From the NCBI RefSeq assembly GCF_001039355.2, contig NW_019774513.1, forward strand, positions 240,481 through 304,480: a stretch of 64,000 nucleotides of DNA. Direction: 5' to 3'. Source of the DNA: Lingula anatina. Taxonomy: Eukaryota; Brachiopoda; Lingulata; Lingulida; Lingulidae. Each line of letters opens with the position of its first letter. The first letter of the stretch is position 1. The notes below the pieces were generated by a model, which did no database searches, was not told where the DNA came from, and saw only the letters and a program-made list of their open reading frames with translations. Below, piece by piece: positions 12,981-25,320 of the stretch. A program made the translations under genes and the position numbers.

Positions 12981-15606
12981 GTAAAAAAATTGTATAAAAA
13001 AGAAAACAAGATCTATTTAATTAACAAATAAAGTTTCATTTATCACTCACTATAGAAAAAAATAACTGAGATTTATCAGCAAATATCTGTTTATTTGTTG
13101 AAAATATAGCTAATGAAACTATTCGACAATATCCCCTCTCTGCTTCAGTTTATTATAAAATACATATACTAATATACATACCGGGTACACATGCTTATAC
13201 TAAGCGTTATGCGACCACAAATATTTAAAAGTTGCTACATGTACCACGATACATGTGTTGTCGTGTCATTCACCAATAAATAGATTTAACGATAACAGTT
13301 GTAATTAAGTGAAGAAATATCAAAGGGTTGGCCGGGGACAGTGCGGTCAGTGCTCACATTTTAGTTATCTTATTATGTTTGAAAATAGCACCTGCATTGG
13401 AAGCGCAAGGTGCTTCCTTTACAAATTGTTGGTCTATTGCGTTGCGCTTCGAAGGCGGTCAGAAACCAGAATTAATTTTGTGATGAAACAAATAATAACT
13501 TGCGTGTCATTTAGAAGAACACACTACCTTACTCAATTTCAGCATAACAGACAACATGTATGTATATAAAATTCACAGAACTAGTTATCTTTCTCACACT
13601 CCCACACCTGACTCTATTTTTGCTGAAAAACAAAGATGCGAAGGTCATTAGTAGTTCATTATATCTGTAAACAGCTCTAGGCCTAAAGGTGTTAATGAGT
13701 GGCAGCTTCAGTGAAAAGTAAACACGGACGCGCAGAACATTCTCTCTCATTCTCTCTGTCGCTCTTTGCTGTGTGTGGGCGTGTGTAATGGTACATTGTA
13801 TACTGCTGAAAAGCAAAGACGCGGCTCTAGGCTTAAGGGTGTTTATTTAGTGGTAGGTTCAGTAAAAAGTAAACAAGAACGCGCAGACTGAAGTCATCGA
13901 GAAAGCTCTCTCTCACTGTGTATGTCTGTGTGTGTGTGTGTGTGCGTGTGCGTGTGTGTACGTGTTTGTGTTTGAAAAGATAATAAAGGAGGAATCATCA
14001 GAATAGTGCATAAAATAATTTTGTCAAATTCTTTGTCAGATCATTATCTTCCTTTTCAGACAACACACCAAGCAATAGAGATCTCCCCATACAACCATCG
14101 ATTTGGTTCAAACATTGATACCGCTTTGCCTGACTCTTGCAGAAATAGTATTAACAGGCCAAAGCTGGGAGTAGACATATTAGACGACTCAATATTCGTT
14201 CTCGTTTCACATCCTTCTTTCAGGAATAAGAACTATTAAACCAAGTGTTCAAGATGAAGCACATTAGGTTTGATGAGGTGTGAAATCAATAACGCATTCT
14301 GTTAAATAAGAAGAGAAGCAAAGGCGGGTCCGGGATTCGCCCGGTGACGGAATCTTGGATCCTCCAGCCTATATGTAATGACAATAATATGTAAAACTCA
14401 AATAAAAAAGGAGATAGTATGAATACAAGCTATTGATCACGACAGGTTTTTCGTTAACGTCGTACTTACTACTACTACATAATGTTAGCAATTCCATTTT
14501 GATGACCATGAGGGGTTTATTCGCCTTCCTTCACAGTAAAAAATAATTACGATTTACTTTTTTTTGCGAGCATTTTATCCTTCGATAATTCAAATCCGTC
14601 TCTTAAACGTCCATTTGATTTAAAACCTAACTCATAACATGGTCACCGAACAGGACAATATTTTTGTACGTTTTACGTTTTACAAAACCCTCTGAACTTG
14701 ATCAGTATTCCTTTGCAAGATGAAAAGGTATCACTGAAATAAACGTCATTTTTTTCACACGGTTTACCTGTAGGCGCCTTTCTTGGAAAAAAGCTGAAAG
14801 ATAATGCATTTGGAAGAATGATGGTACTGATGACCGTATATTCCTATCTTTAATATTTTTTAACGGCGAGTAATGGCAGATGACTACGGTTTCTGGTGGG
14901 CTACCATTCCTGTCACGCCGATGTCAAGAAACTGGGTGTCCGTGTAACAGGGAGTCCATTTGATTCATACAGGCTACGGTAAGTGTGACGTAAACGGGCC
15001 AAAAACCAAGGCGGTGCGAACCTATACAAATCAGTGGGAACTTAAATTGTTTGCTCTATTCAAATACTTTGACTACTCAAAATAATATAGAAAATTCGGC
15101 AAGTAAGTAATTTATTTAATTTCAATTTAAGTCTTTCAATGTTTCAAAAATTCCACTATCAGTAACAATCTTTTTAAATCAATAGTTAAAACAAGTTAAT
15201 TTTAGCACTCAGATATTTCAGCGTCTGTACCTGTCGATTTCGTCTGGGATAGCTCAGCCGACTGCTCACCTTAGGTAGAGGTGACACTCACGTCCTTAGC
15301 CTCATGTCCTACAGTGTATATTACTGGGTATTTTTGATATAAATATTGTTAAGATGTATTTGTAAACTCCATCACATCATTAAAAATCCATTTTTTTTTC
15401 TTGAATCAAAAATCAAATCATCGTACTGTCCTTTAAAACGTAATCAGAACTATTCTTTTTTTAAACTCATTGTCTATGGGGGCAGGTCAGAAATAAGCAC
15501 AAAATCTCATTCATATAAAGTACACTGCTAATACATTTTTAAAGAAAATAACCGAGGCGTTACTGTTCAAAGCATCTGAAAAACAGTTCATTAAAAAGCA
15601 TTTATT

Positions 15607-15653
15607 TGTGTGTGTGTGTGTGTGTGTGTATGTGTGCGCGCGTGTGTGTGTGT
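15607..15653. repeat. (TG)n microsatellite
   Basis: TG repeat with TATG and CGCG interruptions. Confidence 0.9.
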
Positions 15654-17845
15654 AGGGAGTGCAAGGAAATCTCACTCTCTGGCAATTGTCGATTTTGACA
15701 GCCATTTCTCTAATCTACGGGGACTCTTCTGTTTGAAGAAAAATAACACTCTGATTTTTAGTGTTGTCTTGTGGGATCAAAGATGAAAAATACTTTTCAT
15801 GAACTATCAGCTTGAAATGTTTTAAAATCAATTTGACACTCTGATTCCCTTGTTACCCAAACCATTTGGCAAAATCACCTGCCGGACGCAGGAAAAATAA
15901 CATGGTTTTATAAGAGTTATCGTATTAGAACTGTCACGCTGATACATCTATGCATGAGAGCGTCAGATTTCCTCATTTGAGCCGCCATTAATAAAGTAAA
16001 AGAGAAAAAAGGGAATATATCGATTTTGAATTAACGTATCACAATCGATGACGCGAAAGCTATTCCCCGGGGACCTCTTCACGTGCAGAAAACCTCTCGT
16101 TGGTTCTGAGACGCCAAAGAACACAGTGTGGAACAAATAGTATGGTCAAAATGACGCGTTGCTCTGCAAGATAGGAAGGCGCGTGGCTAGTGCGTAATCC
16201 ACGATACGCAGGCCACCAGTTCAGACAGGTCCAGCTTGGACCGAAAATCGATCCAAGCTCATATTCATCCATTTACCTTTTAAAAGAAATTTCAGAAGCT
16301 ATAGAACGTTTGAAAAAACAGCATATCGATTTTGTCTTAGAACATTGCAATCAGTTTCTTGCCCACATTGTGGATTTTATTCAAATATCGAAGAAAAAAA
16401 GAAGAAAGCAGTGTCTGGGCCGAGCTTTACGAAATTAAATCTTCATGGATATCCAGTCAGGTTTTCCCACCTTCTTGATAATTGATACTGAATTTCCACA
16501 TGAGTACACTCATTGCTAATCGGGAACATACGAATATTTGAAAATGAATAATCTAGTTGGCAAACATCGGAATTGCAACTCGGAGGTTAGATTTGGAACA
16601 TGTTACGACATCAGTTTAAGTCTTAAAGGAAATGCCCACATGCCTGGTAACGTGCTTCCTTTTAACCTTTTATCTAACACTTTTAATTGAGCTTTCAGAC
16701 AATCCCAAATCAGAGAAAAAAAATAAATAAACGTTTCCTTCAAAATTTCAGGTAGATCGTGATTCGCGTTTCCTTGTAATTTGACAATCAATTAGTCTCT
16801 TTTCTTGACTAGGAAGAACTGGCTATAATTAATAGGAGCACCCACAGAGACTATATATAAATCGTTTGACATACTTTACACCCTATATCATTAAGAGTGA
16901 ATGATTAAAAAAAACTTACTAAATTAGAAAACTTGATCTAACCGATATAACCATTAAAATAAAAGTTTCTATGTTTTATACGGAAGTGAAATCAAAAGCG
17001 TGAAGCTTTAAACGCAAAATGCCTACTTGTTTAAAATAACACAGTGAAAAAATCATAAACAACAAATGAAGATAAATTGTTTTAGCGCTAATGAAGAAGG
17101 CACTCTTGTTTAAGTGAGCTGTACTTTTGTAAACGAAATTTAAAGAGCATTGCTCCACGACGTCATTTGAAGCGTTGTAGAAGATCGATGTTATCAAGCA
17201 AAGAAACACCATGCCGTAGCGCGTGTGAGATTGGAGTTGAAAACCGCATCTACAGTTAGAACCATGTAAACGAGACATACTTGAATGTCAACACGTGGGC
17301 GAAATTGGCAATTATTGCAAAGACAGAGCTCACTTCAACGTCACTTTTTATACATTTTGTTATTGAGATACCACAAAAAGAAAAAAAAAAAAGAAAGAAA
17401 GAAAGAAAAAAGAAAAAAAAAGGAACTGGAGGCTGCAATTTTGTATCTTTTTGTATCTTTTCAGGTGGAAGTTACTTCAGACACACACGCAAATACACAC
17501 ACACACAACAAACACAACAGTAACCACAAAACCAACAACGCCAAAGGATCGTTACGTTGGCGAACGAACATTCACGCAAAGTAAGACTTATTTTGATGAA
17601 ACGAACCACAATGATTTTGCACATTTCTGGGCACGTGGGTTCGGGAAGTTGTTGACGACTTGATAGAACTACAATTTTATTTCTCTGTCATTCTGTAGAA
17701 ACACGCCCATACAATTGAAGAAACTGCGCAATATCAGCAAGTACAATCTGTCTGCACTTTTTTAATTATTTTTTCTCGCTCGCTTGGCAGCTGAAATGTG
17801 GTTCACATCAATGTTACGTGTAGTTTACATGCGTAGGCGGACAGG

Positions 17846-18082
17846 ATGTGCCGTCAACAGGACACGGTTACACAAGTGATATTAAGCCGGAAATTTGGTC
17901 TTGACCTTTCAATGAAATCAACTGCAGTTCCAGATAAAACCAAAGTAGAATCACTGACACATTCTGAAACATTGCCGTTTTCGTTTAATTTAAAAACAGG
18001 CACAGTACGTGTATGTAATTGGAAAACTTCTGATTTATCTTCGGTCAAAGTTGGTCAGATTGTAATTCTTGATGTAAAGTAA
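17846..18082 (+). pseudogene. Open 78-codon stretch, possible remnant
   Basis: An ATG-started reading frame of 78 codons with balanced amino-acid composition and no low-complexity bias, ending in VGQIVILDVK. The alternating hydrophobic pattern faintly recalls OB-fold proteins found on invertebrate mobile elements, but I cannot match it to a family. No clear splice acceptor or donor frames it and the downstream bases are not open. It could be chance, or a relic of a mobile-element gene. Confidence 0.2.
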
Positions 18083-21000
18083 AGACAAATGTTCAAGATA
18101 AAGTCTTTTTCGTGAAATATGACCCATGCGTTTGCGACCATTGTGCTAAACAACTGGAGTCTGACTATCATCCCTGCTTCAAGGTGCGAATAGGTCGAGC
18201 TCCTTAATCATTGCGTAGGCAATGCAAAGATTTTAATCTACAGAAAAAAGGGGCGTTTTACCATTTTTGTAAACGTGTATCACATTATGGCATATCACGC
18301 TCCTTTATCTTCGAACAGTTCAACAAAGCAGACATATAACTGCTATGGAGTACCACAACACGCACAAAGAGGAGGGAATCCTCCCCTACACACACTCCCA
18401 GTTAAAAAAGAGGTGTCGTATTTTGTCTCTTTCATAACTGTGAATTTTTCATTTTTACTGTATCCTGTCAATATTCAATCAACATTTCAATTAAATATAC
18501 ATTAATACTTTAATTGATATTTCAACTTATTTCCATTCAACGTTTTATCTTTTCATATATACTAGACAGCGTTGATAGGAGTGATGGATGATGAATGTTA
18601 TAGAAATAGCGAGATGCCCTGTTTCTAAGAATTTCTAATCGATACCCATTTATTTTTCAGTGAAGAAGGCGTGGATTTAGAACAGTGCAAGGAGTCCCCG
18701 AGATATAGGTCTGATCACGACACGAAGACATGCGATATATTGATTGATTGATTGTTTCATTGGAAACCGATAAACAGACTTGTGTTTTGCGGGTTACAAA
18801 TAGTCGTGTGCGTCATCCAACGTCAAATTTGAATTGAATTTTCAGTTTAATCATTTTACATTTCCTCAATACGATACCTTTACATTCGCCGTCATTAGAA
18901 ATGTCACACAGTACAGTGTAAACATGTTTTTTTTTCTTAGAATATTATCAAGGTGCAGATAAAAGGCCACAAAAACAGAAAAACAACATGCCAAAACCAG
19001 GTAAACACTGCTACATGTTAATTGCCACGGATGAAAAACAAACCCTTGATAATTAGCAAAATGACGATGTATAATGTGAGGATGCAAAATATGACTGAAA
19101 ACTAGTAACTTAGTGAGTATATTATAATAAATCTCAGTATTTTAACAAACTATTTCCAGTACAATTAATCCCTTTCATAACATAAACTTACCTGGTACCT
19201 AGAGTCTATTTTTCCCTGTTTTATAACTCTCTTAATTACCCTACCATCCTGTATTAATTATGTGACCTTTTTTCATTTTCATTTTCATTTTCATTTTCAT
19301 AAGCATTAAAGACAGAAAAGAGTATAGGTATTCCCTCCGATATCAGGAGCTTCTAATATACTAACAGTATACATAATGAAAATATAGTATGCTGTACGAT
19401 AAATTTGTAACAGACTAGTAGCGGATTCTGATGGCTACAGAAATAGGTGCCAATAGGATTTTATTAATTAATTAATTTATTTATTTATTTATTTATTTAT
19501 TTACACCATTTTCGGGTAATGTCAACCAAAAATGATTGTGACTTTGAAAGTCTATGAGTGCACAAGACAGCTGACGATAGCATTAGCTAGTGTAAGCCAC
19601 ATTAGAACAAGTCGCTGACAGTGACTTGGTTGAAAGCGAACTCGATCCACGCCTATCGTAATTACCAGGCAAGCCAAAGTACCAGTGATTTCAATATAGC
19701 ATGCTGCTTGCTGTTCGTTATGCAGTTTGCCCATTATTTTTACGTCAATTGGCAATACGTCTGCCTCGATCCATTACCATGGGTTTATCAGGTTAATGGA
19801 GTTGCTTTTCTGAGGACGGAGATTGTAATTGATCGGTTATTTTGTTTTGACCATCACCGTGTCTAACGTGCCGGTGTGACAGGAACGGTAGTCCAAGAAA
19901 TAAAAGACAGGGGTCCCATATGATTTGTACCGGTCTGTGTTAGCATCAAGTTCAGTTTATAAGGCATATGGCACCTGTGGTAATGTGAAACGGGCGCCAG
20001 TTCGAAGCGGACTACCATTCCTGTCACATCGGGAATGGTGCATCATTGCAGTCGGATTTTTCATGGCGACGCCTCATTCGGCATCTCTCGGTAAATTCCG
20101 TGTTTTAATTTTGCGCGTAATGAAATCACCCGAGTTTGTGATATTATTGCGGTAGTTGAGATGAAACATGTGTGTGGTACATGATATGCCACATTTCTGT
20201 CTGTCTTGACACGTTTATAGTGGTGCTGTCTATGGTGCACAGCTTTAAAAAAAATGTACTTAATATATTTAATATTTATGGTATTAATTCAATCAGTGGA
20301 AGTCTTTACCTGATAAAATTCACCCAAGCGAAGCTAAAATGTAAAGCTTAAGATAATATTTCACACTAGCAGTCATTTCATTCTTGCGAAGAGTTTAAGA
20401 CACAGAGCCTGGGAATCTCCATAGAAGTTTTGCAGATCGCGTTATCCAAAGATGAAAGCCCGTAATACTCAGCCCATGGGGTTATATGCTGAAGGCGTTA
20501 TTTAGTATTGTGTGGGGTGATGGAATAATAAGAAAGGATCCTAACACATTGAGATGTATATAAAACAATATGATACATTCAAAATTATTAATATTGTCCT
20601 CATTTTTATTATTAAAAGCATCGTCGTCGTCGTCGTTATTGTTGTTGTTATTGTTGTGATAAAAACATTTCAGCCCACTGAGCATTAAAACCCCCTGTCT
20701 TTGAGAAGCTAATAACCCACATAAAAAATGGACAAACAAAACAAAGACACCGTCCAGACGTACTTGTTTTTAATGCAGGGCCTGCGTTCAAGTCTCAGGC
20801 TTTACCCAAAAAACAACAACAACAAAAATTCCCAAAAATCTGTAGTCCACATAAATAACGTCATCAGTAATGCGCCAGATGAGCCTTCTCCTTTGTAGCA
20901 TTCTGTTATAGTCTCTCCACTTGCACTCGTGTAGATTTATCGGATTCATTGAGGCAATGATCACTTTGACGAATAATGATGAAATCATAATCTTTTTGAA

Positions 21001-21587
21001 GCTTATATGACTTCACGTACTGTAGCAGGATTCGGTAGAGATTTTTCACTGTTGATTACCTTCTATAAAAAATCTGAATAGATCAAACTTAAATACTATG
21101 AGACATGTTGGCTAGTTTGTTTTTTTTTCAAAAGAGGTTTAGGAGTTAGGTAATGCGTTATACGATTCATGTCCCACGTTTTAAAATCCCTTACTTGCTT
21201 AGATCTTAGAATAGTAGTGAAGCTATGAATGCAGATATTGTTTAATTACTGGCAACGTGTAGAGAACAAAGCACTCCAAAGCATTCCATTAACTGAAAAA
21301 TCCGTAAAAAAAGAAAGATAAAAATCAATAAGCCACACCAGCCACGTTGCTATGATACATAATAGCACAGCAACAGTAAACAGCGCCCTTAAATTTTGTG
21401 CTAGCTGTAGCTAGAGCATTATAAGGGCAAAGGATACAGTGTGAACATTTTTGTTTACGTTTCTGACAAGCTCAGACTTACAGTGTATATAAAAACGTAA
21501 ATAAAAGAGCTTAAGCATGTTTTTCTTGCTAGAAGATCATTACCCCCATTAAAACTTCGTGTTTAATTCATTTTATTTTCAGAAAAG

Positions 21588-22051
21588 GCGAAATGATATC
21601 AGACATCAATCTCTCTGGGGGGAATAAGTCATCAAAGTGGTTAGCGGAACACAATATCCGACTTGTTGAAGCTGACATCCGTTCTGCGCAGCTCAGTCAT
21701 CATAAGTTCCGATGGAGTTAGAAACATGACACAAAAATCCAAGGTATCAGCATGCTTTGAACGTATCAAAGCATTCAATGCTAGCATGAACGGCTTACTG
21801 ATCTGGCGCAAGTTTTATCACTGAACACGAAAATAACAACACCCAAGGGGTTTCAAGTATTGAAATTATATGACAATAATCCCCATCTATCTTTGAACCC
21901 GACAACCAGTGTTACAATTAGCCAACATACTCTCGATGTACAGTTAAAAAAAGGAGAAAAAAAGAAAGAAAGCTACCCTGTTGATCGACAATTAGGTAAC
22001 GCAGTTGACGGAATGATAAAACTAATAAAAAACGCCCTTACACAACTGTAA
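21588..22051 (+). pseudogene. Possible decayed coding remnant after a splice-acceptor-like site
   Basis: A good acceptor (TTTTATTTTCAG, ending near 21583) is followed by about 45 open codons that end in a stop near 21720. In other frames two further open pieces follow (near 21724-21823 and 21845-22051). Composition is protein-like rather than simple-sequence, but the frame changes and contains stops. This fits a frameshifted, decayed gene, probably of a mobile element. I do not recognise the family. Confidence 0.2.
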
Positions 22052-22514
22052 ACAGGTACTCGGAAATTGCAATCAGGGCCACAATAAGCAGTCAGTTGAA
22101 CATGAAACGCTAGTCTATTCAGGCGGCGGTGTTTGTTACAAGTCTCACATCGATCTATAAGCAAATGAAGCCATGCTTCCATGAATTTCTGAGCACACGG
22201 ATTAGATTTCCAGCTTCGGTTGCATAGTTTAAGCGGTAGAAAAGGGTGATTTCAGTGCTGAGAATCATATTTTATTCCAGTAACTTGGAACAGCAACAAC
22301 GCAGATTGCCAAAGTGTGCTGAAATCGCGAAGAAGTGGTTAGATCGCAGATGTATTCGATAGGGAATCATCACAATGATCAAAGCTTAAATCTCTAGCTA
22401 GAGAACGGAAACTAATGCATCTCCTTTTTTCTACTGGAGGAGTCACGTAAGTGTATGACAGCGTGTTTCATATCACAAGAAGCATTTTCGTCAGTTTCGT
22501 AGCACCAAGCAGAC

Positions 22515-25264
22515 ATGAGAGAAATACCACCCGTTTTCTTCGTCCTGCTCGTCTTTTTCTCGAGTTCTCTCACCGTGGTGTTATCGGAGGTGAGGTCGTG
22601 TTCAATGCAGCGGCTAACTATGGTCGGCGGATTCGAGAACACGAACCGCGCCCTGAGTGGGTCTATCCTGACCCAGCACAGAGTGAAGAGCGTACGAGAG
22701 TGCACAGTTAGGTGCCTCTCCACTGCCGGGTGTGTGTCCTTCAATTATGAAAGTGCACCCGTGGGTCTTGCGGGAGGTTTCAGAAGTTGCGAGTTAAATA
22801 ACAGTACAGTGTGGACTGCAGGACTCTACCGTCTAGTTCACAGAGAACGTTTTGTATACTACGAAAAGGTAAGCGTTGAGTATTTTTTTCTCTTGAGTAT
22901 CTGCATTGCCGTAATTGATTGTTGATTTCTCCATTTATTTTCGTGTCTTTATCTTTAAATCTCAGTAACTTTCTCACTATGCATTTGTGTTGGTAGTGTG
23001 TGCGTTTTCTTATTTCTTTGTCCTGTCTTTTTGCATTTTTGCTCTGCGTCCCTCCCACCATTTCTATGGCTTGTTTCCTAGTAATGCTTTGGTATACATG
23101 GCATACAGTTAGCACCGTGATTGAATTGCCTAAACCGAATGTCCATTGTCAATTTTTTTTATCATCCGATGAGGCAGTTTTAACAGAAATTTCGCAATGT
23201 GAAACACATCCATGAAAACACACGACACGAGTTTCAAAAATGAATAATCGAACAATATTTCTCGGATCGCAGCCATTTTCACACACACACACACACACAC
23301 ACANAATTTGGTCCGCCCTTTACAGCACAACCGAGGACGCGTGTGTATAGCCCGATTTCAGACAAAAAGTTGGACAGTATTTCTGATACACTCGTGGCGG
23401 GAATTTGGCCCGCGCTATACAGCATAACCGAGGACTGGCTCAGAATAGCGTCAAATTTCACCACCTAACTTGAAATGGGCCCCTTTATGCATTCCACTGC
23501 TTATGTCAACCGAGGACGTCCTCGGTTGGAGGTGTGTCCTCGGTTAGTGGGTTTCGGGCGAGTGTGTGTCCTCGGTTAGAATGCGTGCACAAGAGCACGC
23601 ACACACACACACTCTCTGTGTGTTTGTATGTGTGTATGATGTACAGGGGGTCACTAACTCCCTGTTTTAAACAGGCGAAAAAAGAAAGCAATAAATAAAA
23701 AAGCACCCTGTTTCTACGTGTTCTACGTGATTTCTTTGGTGTATTTGCCAAGTTAGAGAAAACCACCATTTTTTTTATTAATTATTGTTATTATTATTAT
23801 TATTCTAGGTTGAGGATGGAGGCGCCATTTTTGTGAAACGTAAGTATTCGAATAAATATCGTTTTACAAACGATCTGAAATAAGCATAAAAAGTTGGAAA
23901 TGACTTTAAATTATTTGTTTAACAATTGGCAATTAAAAGGCACAACCAAAATACCATTTTGTCATTGATGCACACGATTTTATCGAGGGATTGTCAGCCT
24001 TCGGAAAGGACAACAGCTAAAGCATAATTGTTTGATTTTTATGATGGGTTAATGAGACCTCTAATTCTTACAAGTTCAATATGTTTACAGATAAACAAAA
24101 ATGTTACATCTGCATTATGTGTTTTTATGTGTGCTCTTCCTAATACCACATTTCTTGATATTGCTATATTGGTACTTAATAACTGTCACTTAATCTTTTT
24201 GCGGAGTGTTTATATGAATCACTAAGAGTCATAATACGTATACAAAGTACTGTAGATGTAGTGCAAAACTGATGAAAACATCTTCCCCCTAAACTATTAG
24301 AAAAATTATCAATAAATGACCTGGATCTCTTATTTCGTGGAACCGATACCAGATGCTATTCAATAAGTATAATCTTCATTGATACAAAAAACGTAGTTAA
24401 AGTGTTTTTGTGAAGATACAGCAGATACAACAAAGACAGTACAGAAGAGTTGTAACTCTTAAAATAAAGATTGTCATTGTAAATGCTTACTTTCACCAAT
24501 ATCATGTCATCTTAAGTTTTATGTCTTCATTGCGTAAATTTTAATGAAATAACAATAATACTAATAATAATAGTAATAATAATTCTAACAACAATACTAG
24601 AGCAAAATCCTTCATTATTATTATTATACAGGAAGCATGTATATATTTTTTTATGAAGCGGACTGTGGCGCTGTTCCTAATGTGACAAACGCATCAACAA
24701 ACGTCACGGACTCTACTTACGTGACGTCCGTCACCTACAAGTGCAGTAATGGGTTCGACGTACAAGGTAGCGACACCATCTACTGTCAGCCTGACGGGAC
24801 ATGGGAAACGCCGCCGACCTGCTTAAGTAAGAATGATATTTCAAATTAAAATTTTCATTCTCCTATCTTATATATTCCATGGACGTATGCAACACAAATA
24901 AATCACCAATAGATGTACAGTTTCGCTAATTTTATATTTTCGTATGACATTCCTTCAAATGTATCGGTGTTTATTACGCAAATATCATGGGATTTTAAAT
25001 GTCTCGTACAATGACAAGATTCTGTATCTCGTTCTCTTACGATAATCTCCTTACAGTCTCGCAGAACTCCAGGTGTGGCAATAGTCCGGTGGTGGACAAA
25101 GCCACCTCGTCACGTGACACAAGTACCGACACGGTTACGTATACGTGTGAGCCTGGGTACAGGATAAATGGAACTAACCCTATCAGTTGTATGATTAACG
25201 ATGTGTGGGAACCGGCGCCAAGTTGTGAAGGTATCAAACATAAATTATTTAAACATAATAAGCA

Positions 25265-25320
<56 letters not shown>

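Larger units (their letters stand above)
8446..14487. repeat. Second copy of the about 6.1 kb duplicated segment
   Basis: Same order and orientation as 1-6103, with the same transposon at the same site, the same hairpin repeat and the same microsatellites. Similarity starts at TTACTGTGGCGTACTTGGCG, which is also the very first sequence of the window, so the true left boundary may lie outside. It ends at AATGTTA (14481-14487), after which the sequence is unrelated to what follows the first copy. Confidence 0.95.
14488..22514. other. Mostly non-coding 8 kb region
   Basis: AT-rich sequence with a (TG)n tract at 15607-15653, TTTA repeats near 19475-19502, and members of a dispersed repeat that contains CTACCATTCCTGTCAC (14901-14920 and 20011-20027, with an inverted member at 19870-19893). 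Two short stretches read as possibly decayed coding sequence (17846-18082 and 21588-22051) and are listed separately. I found no intact gene with matching splice sites. Confidence 0.5.

Noticed and set aside
15245-15300. tRNA-like stretch (GGGATAGCTCAGCC, then GGTAGAG)
   Set aside because: It resembles the 5' half of a tRNA, but no matching acceptor stem, anticodon arm or T arm follows; at most a tRNA-derived SINE fragment. A weaker case near 35537 (CCGTAGCTCAACTCCC) fails for the same reason.
16976-17584. Lys-rich and Phe-rich frames around an A/G-rich tract
   Set aside because: They derive from the AAAG-rich tract at 17381-17422 and its complement.
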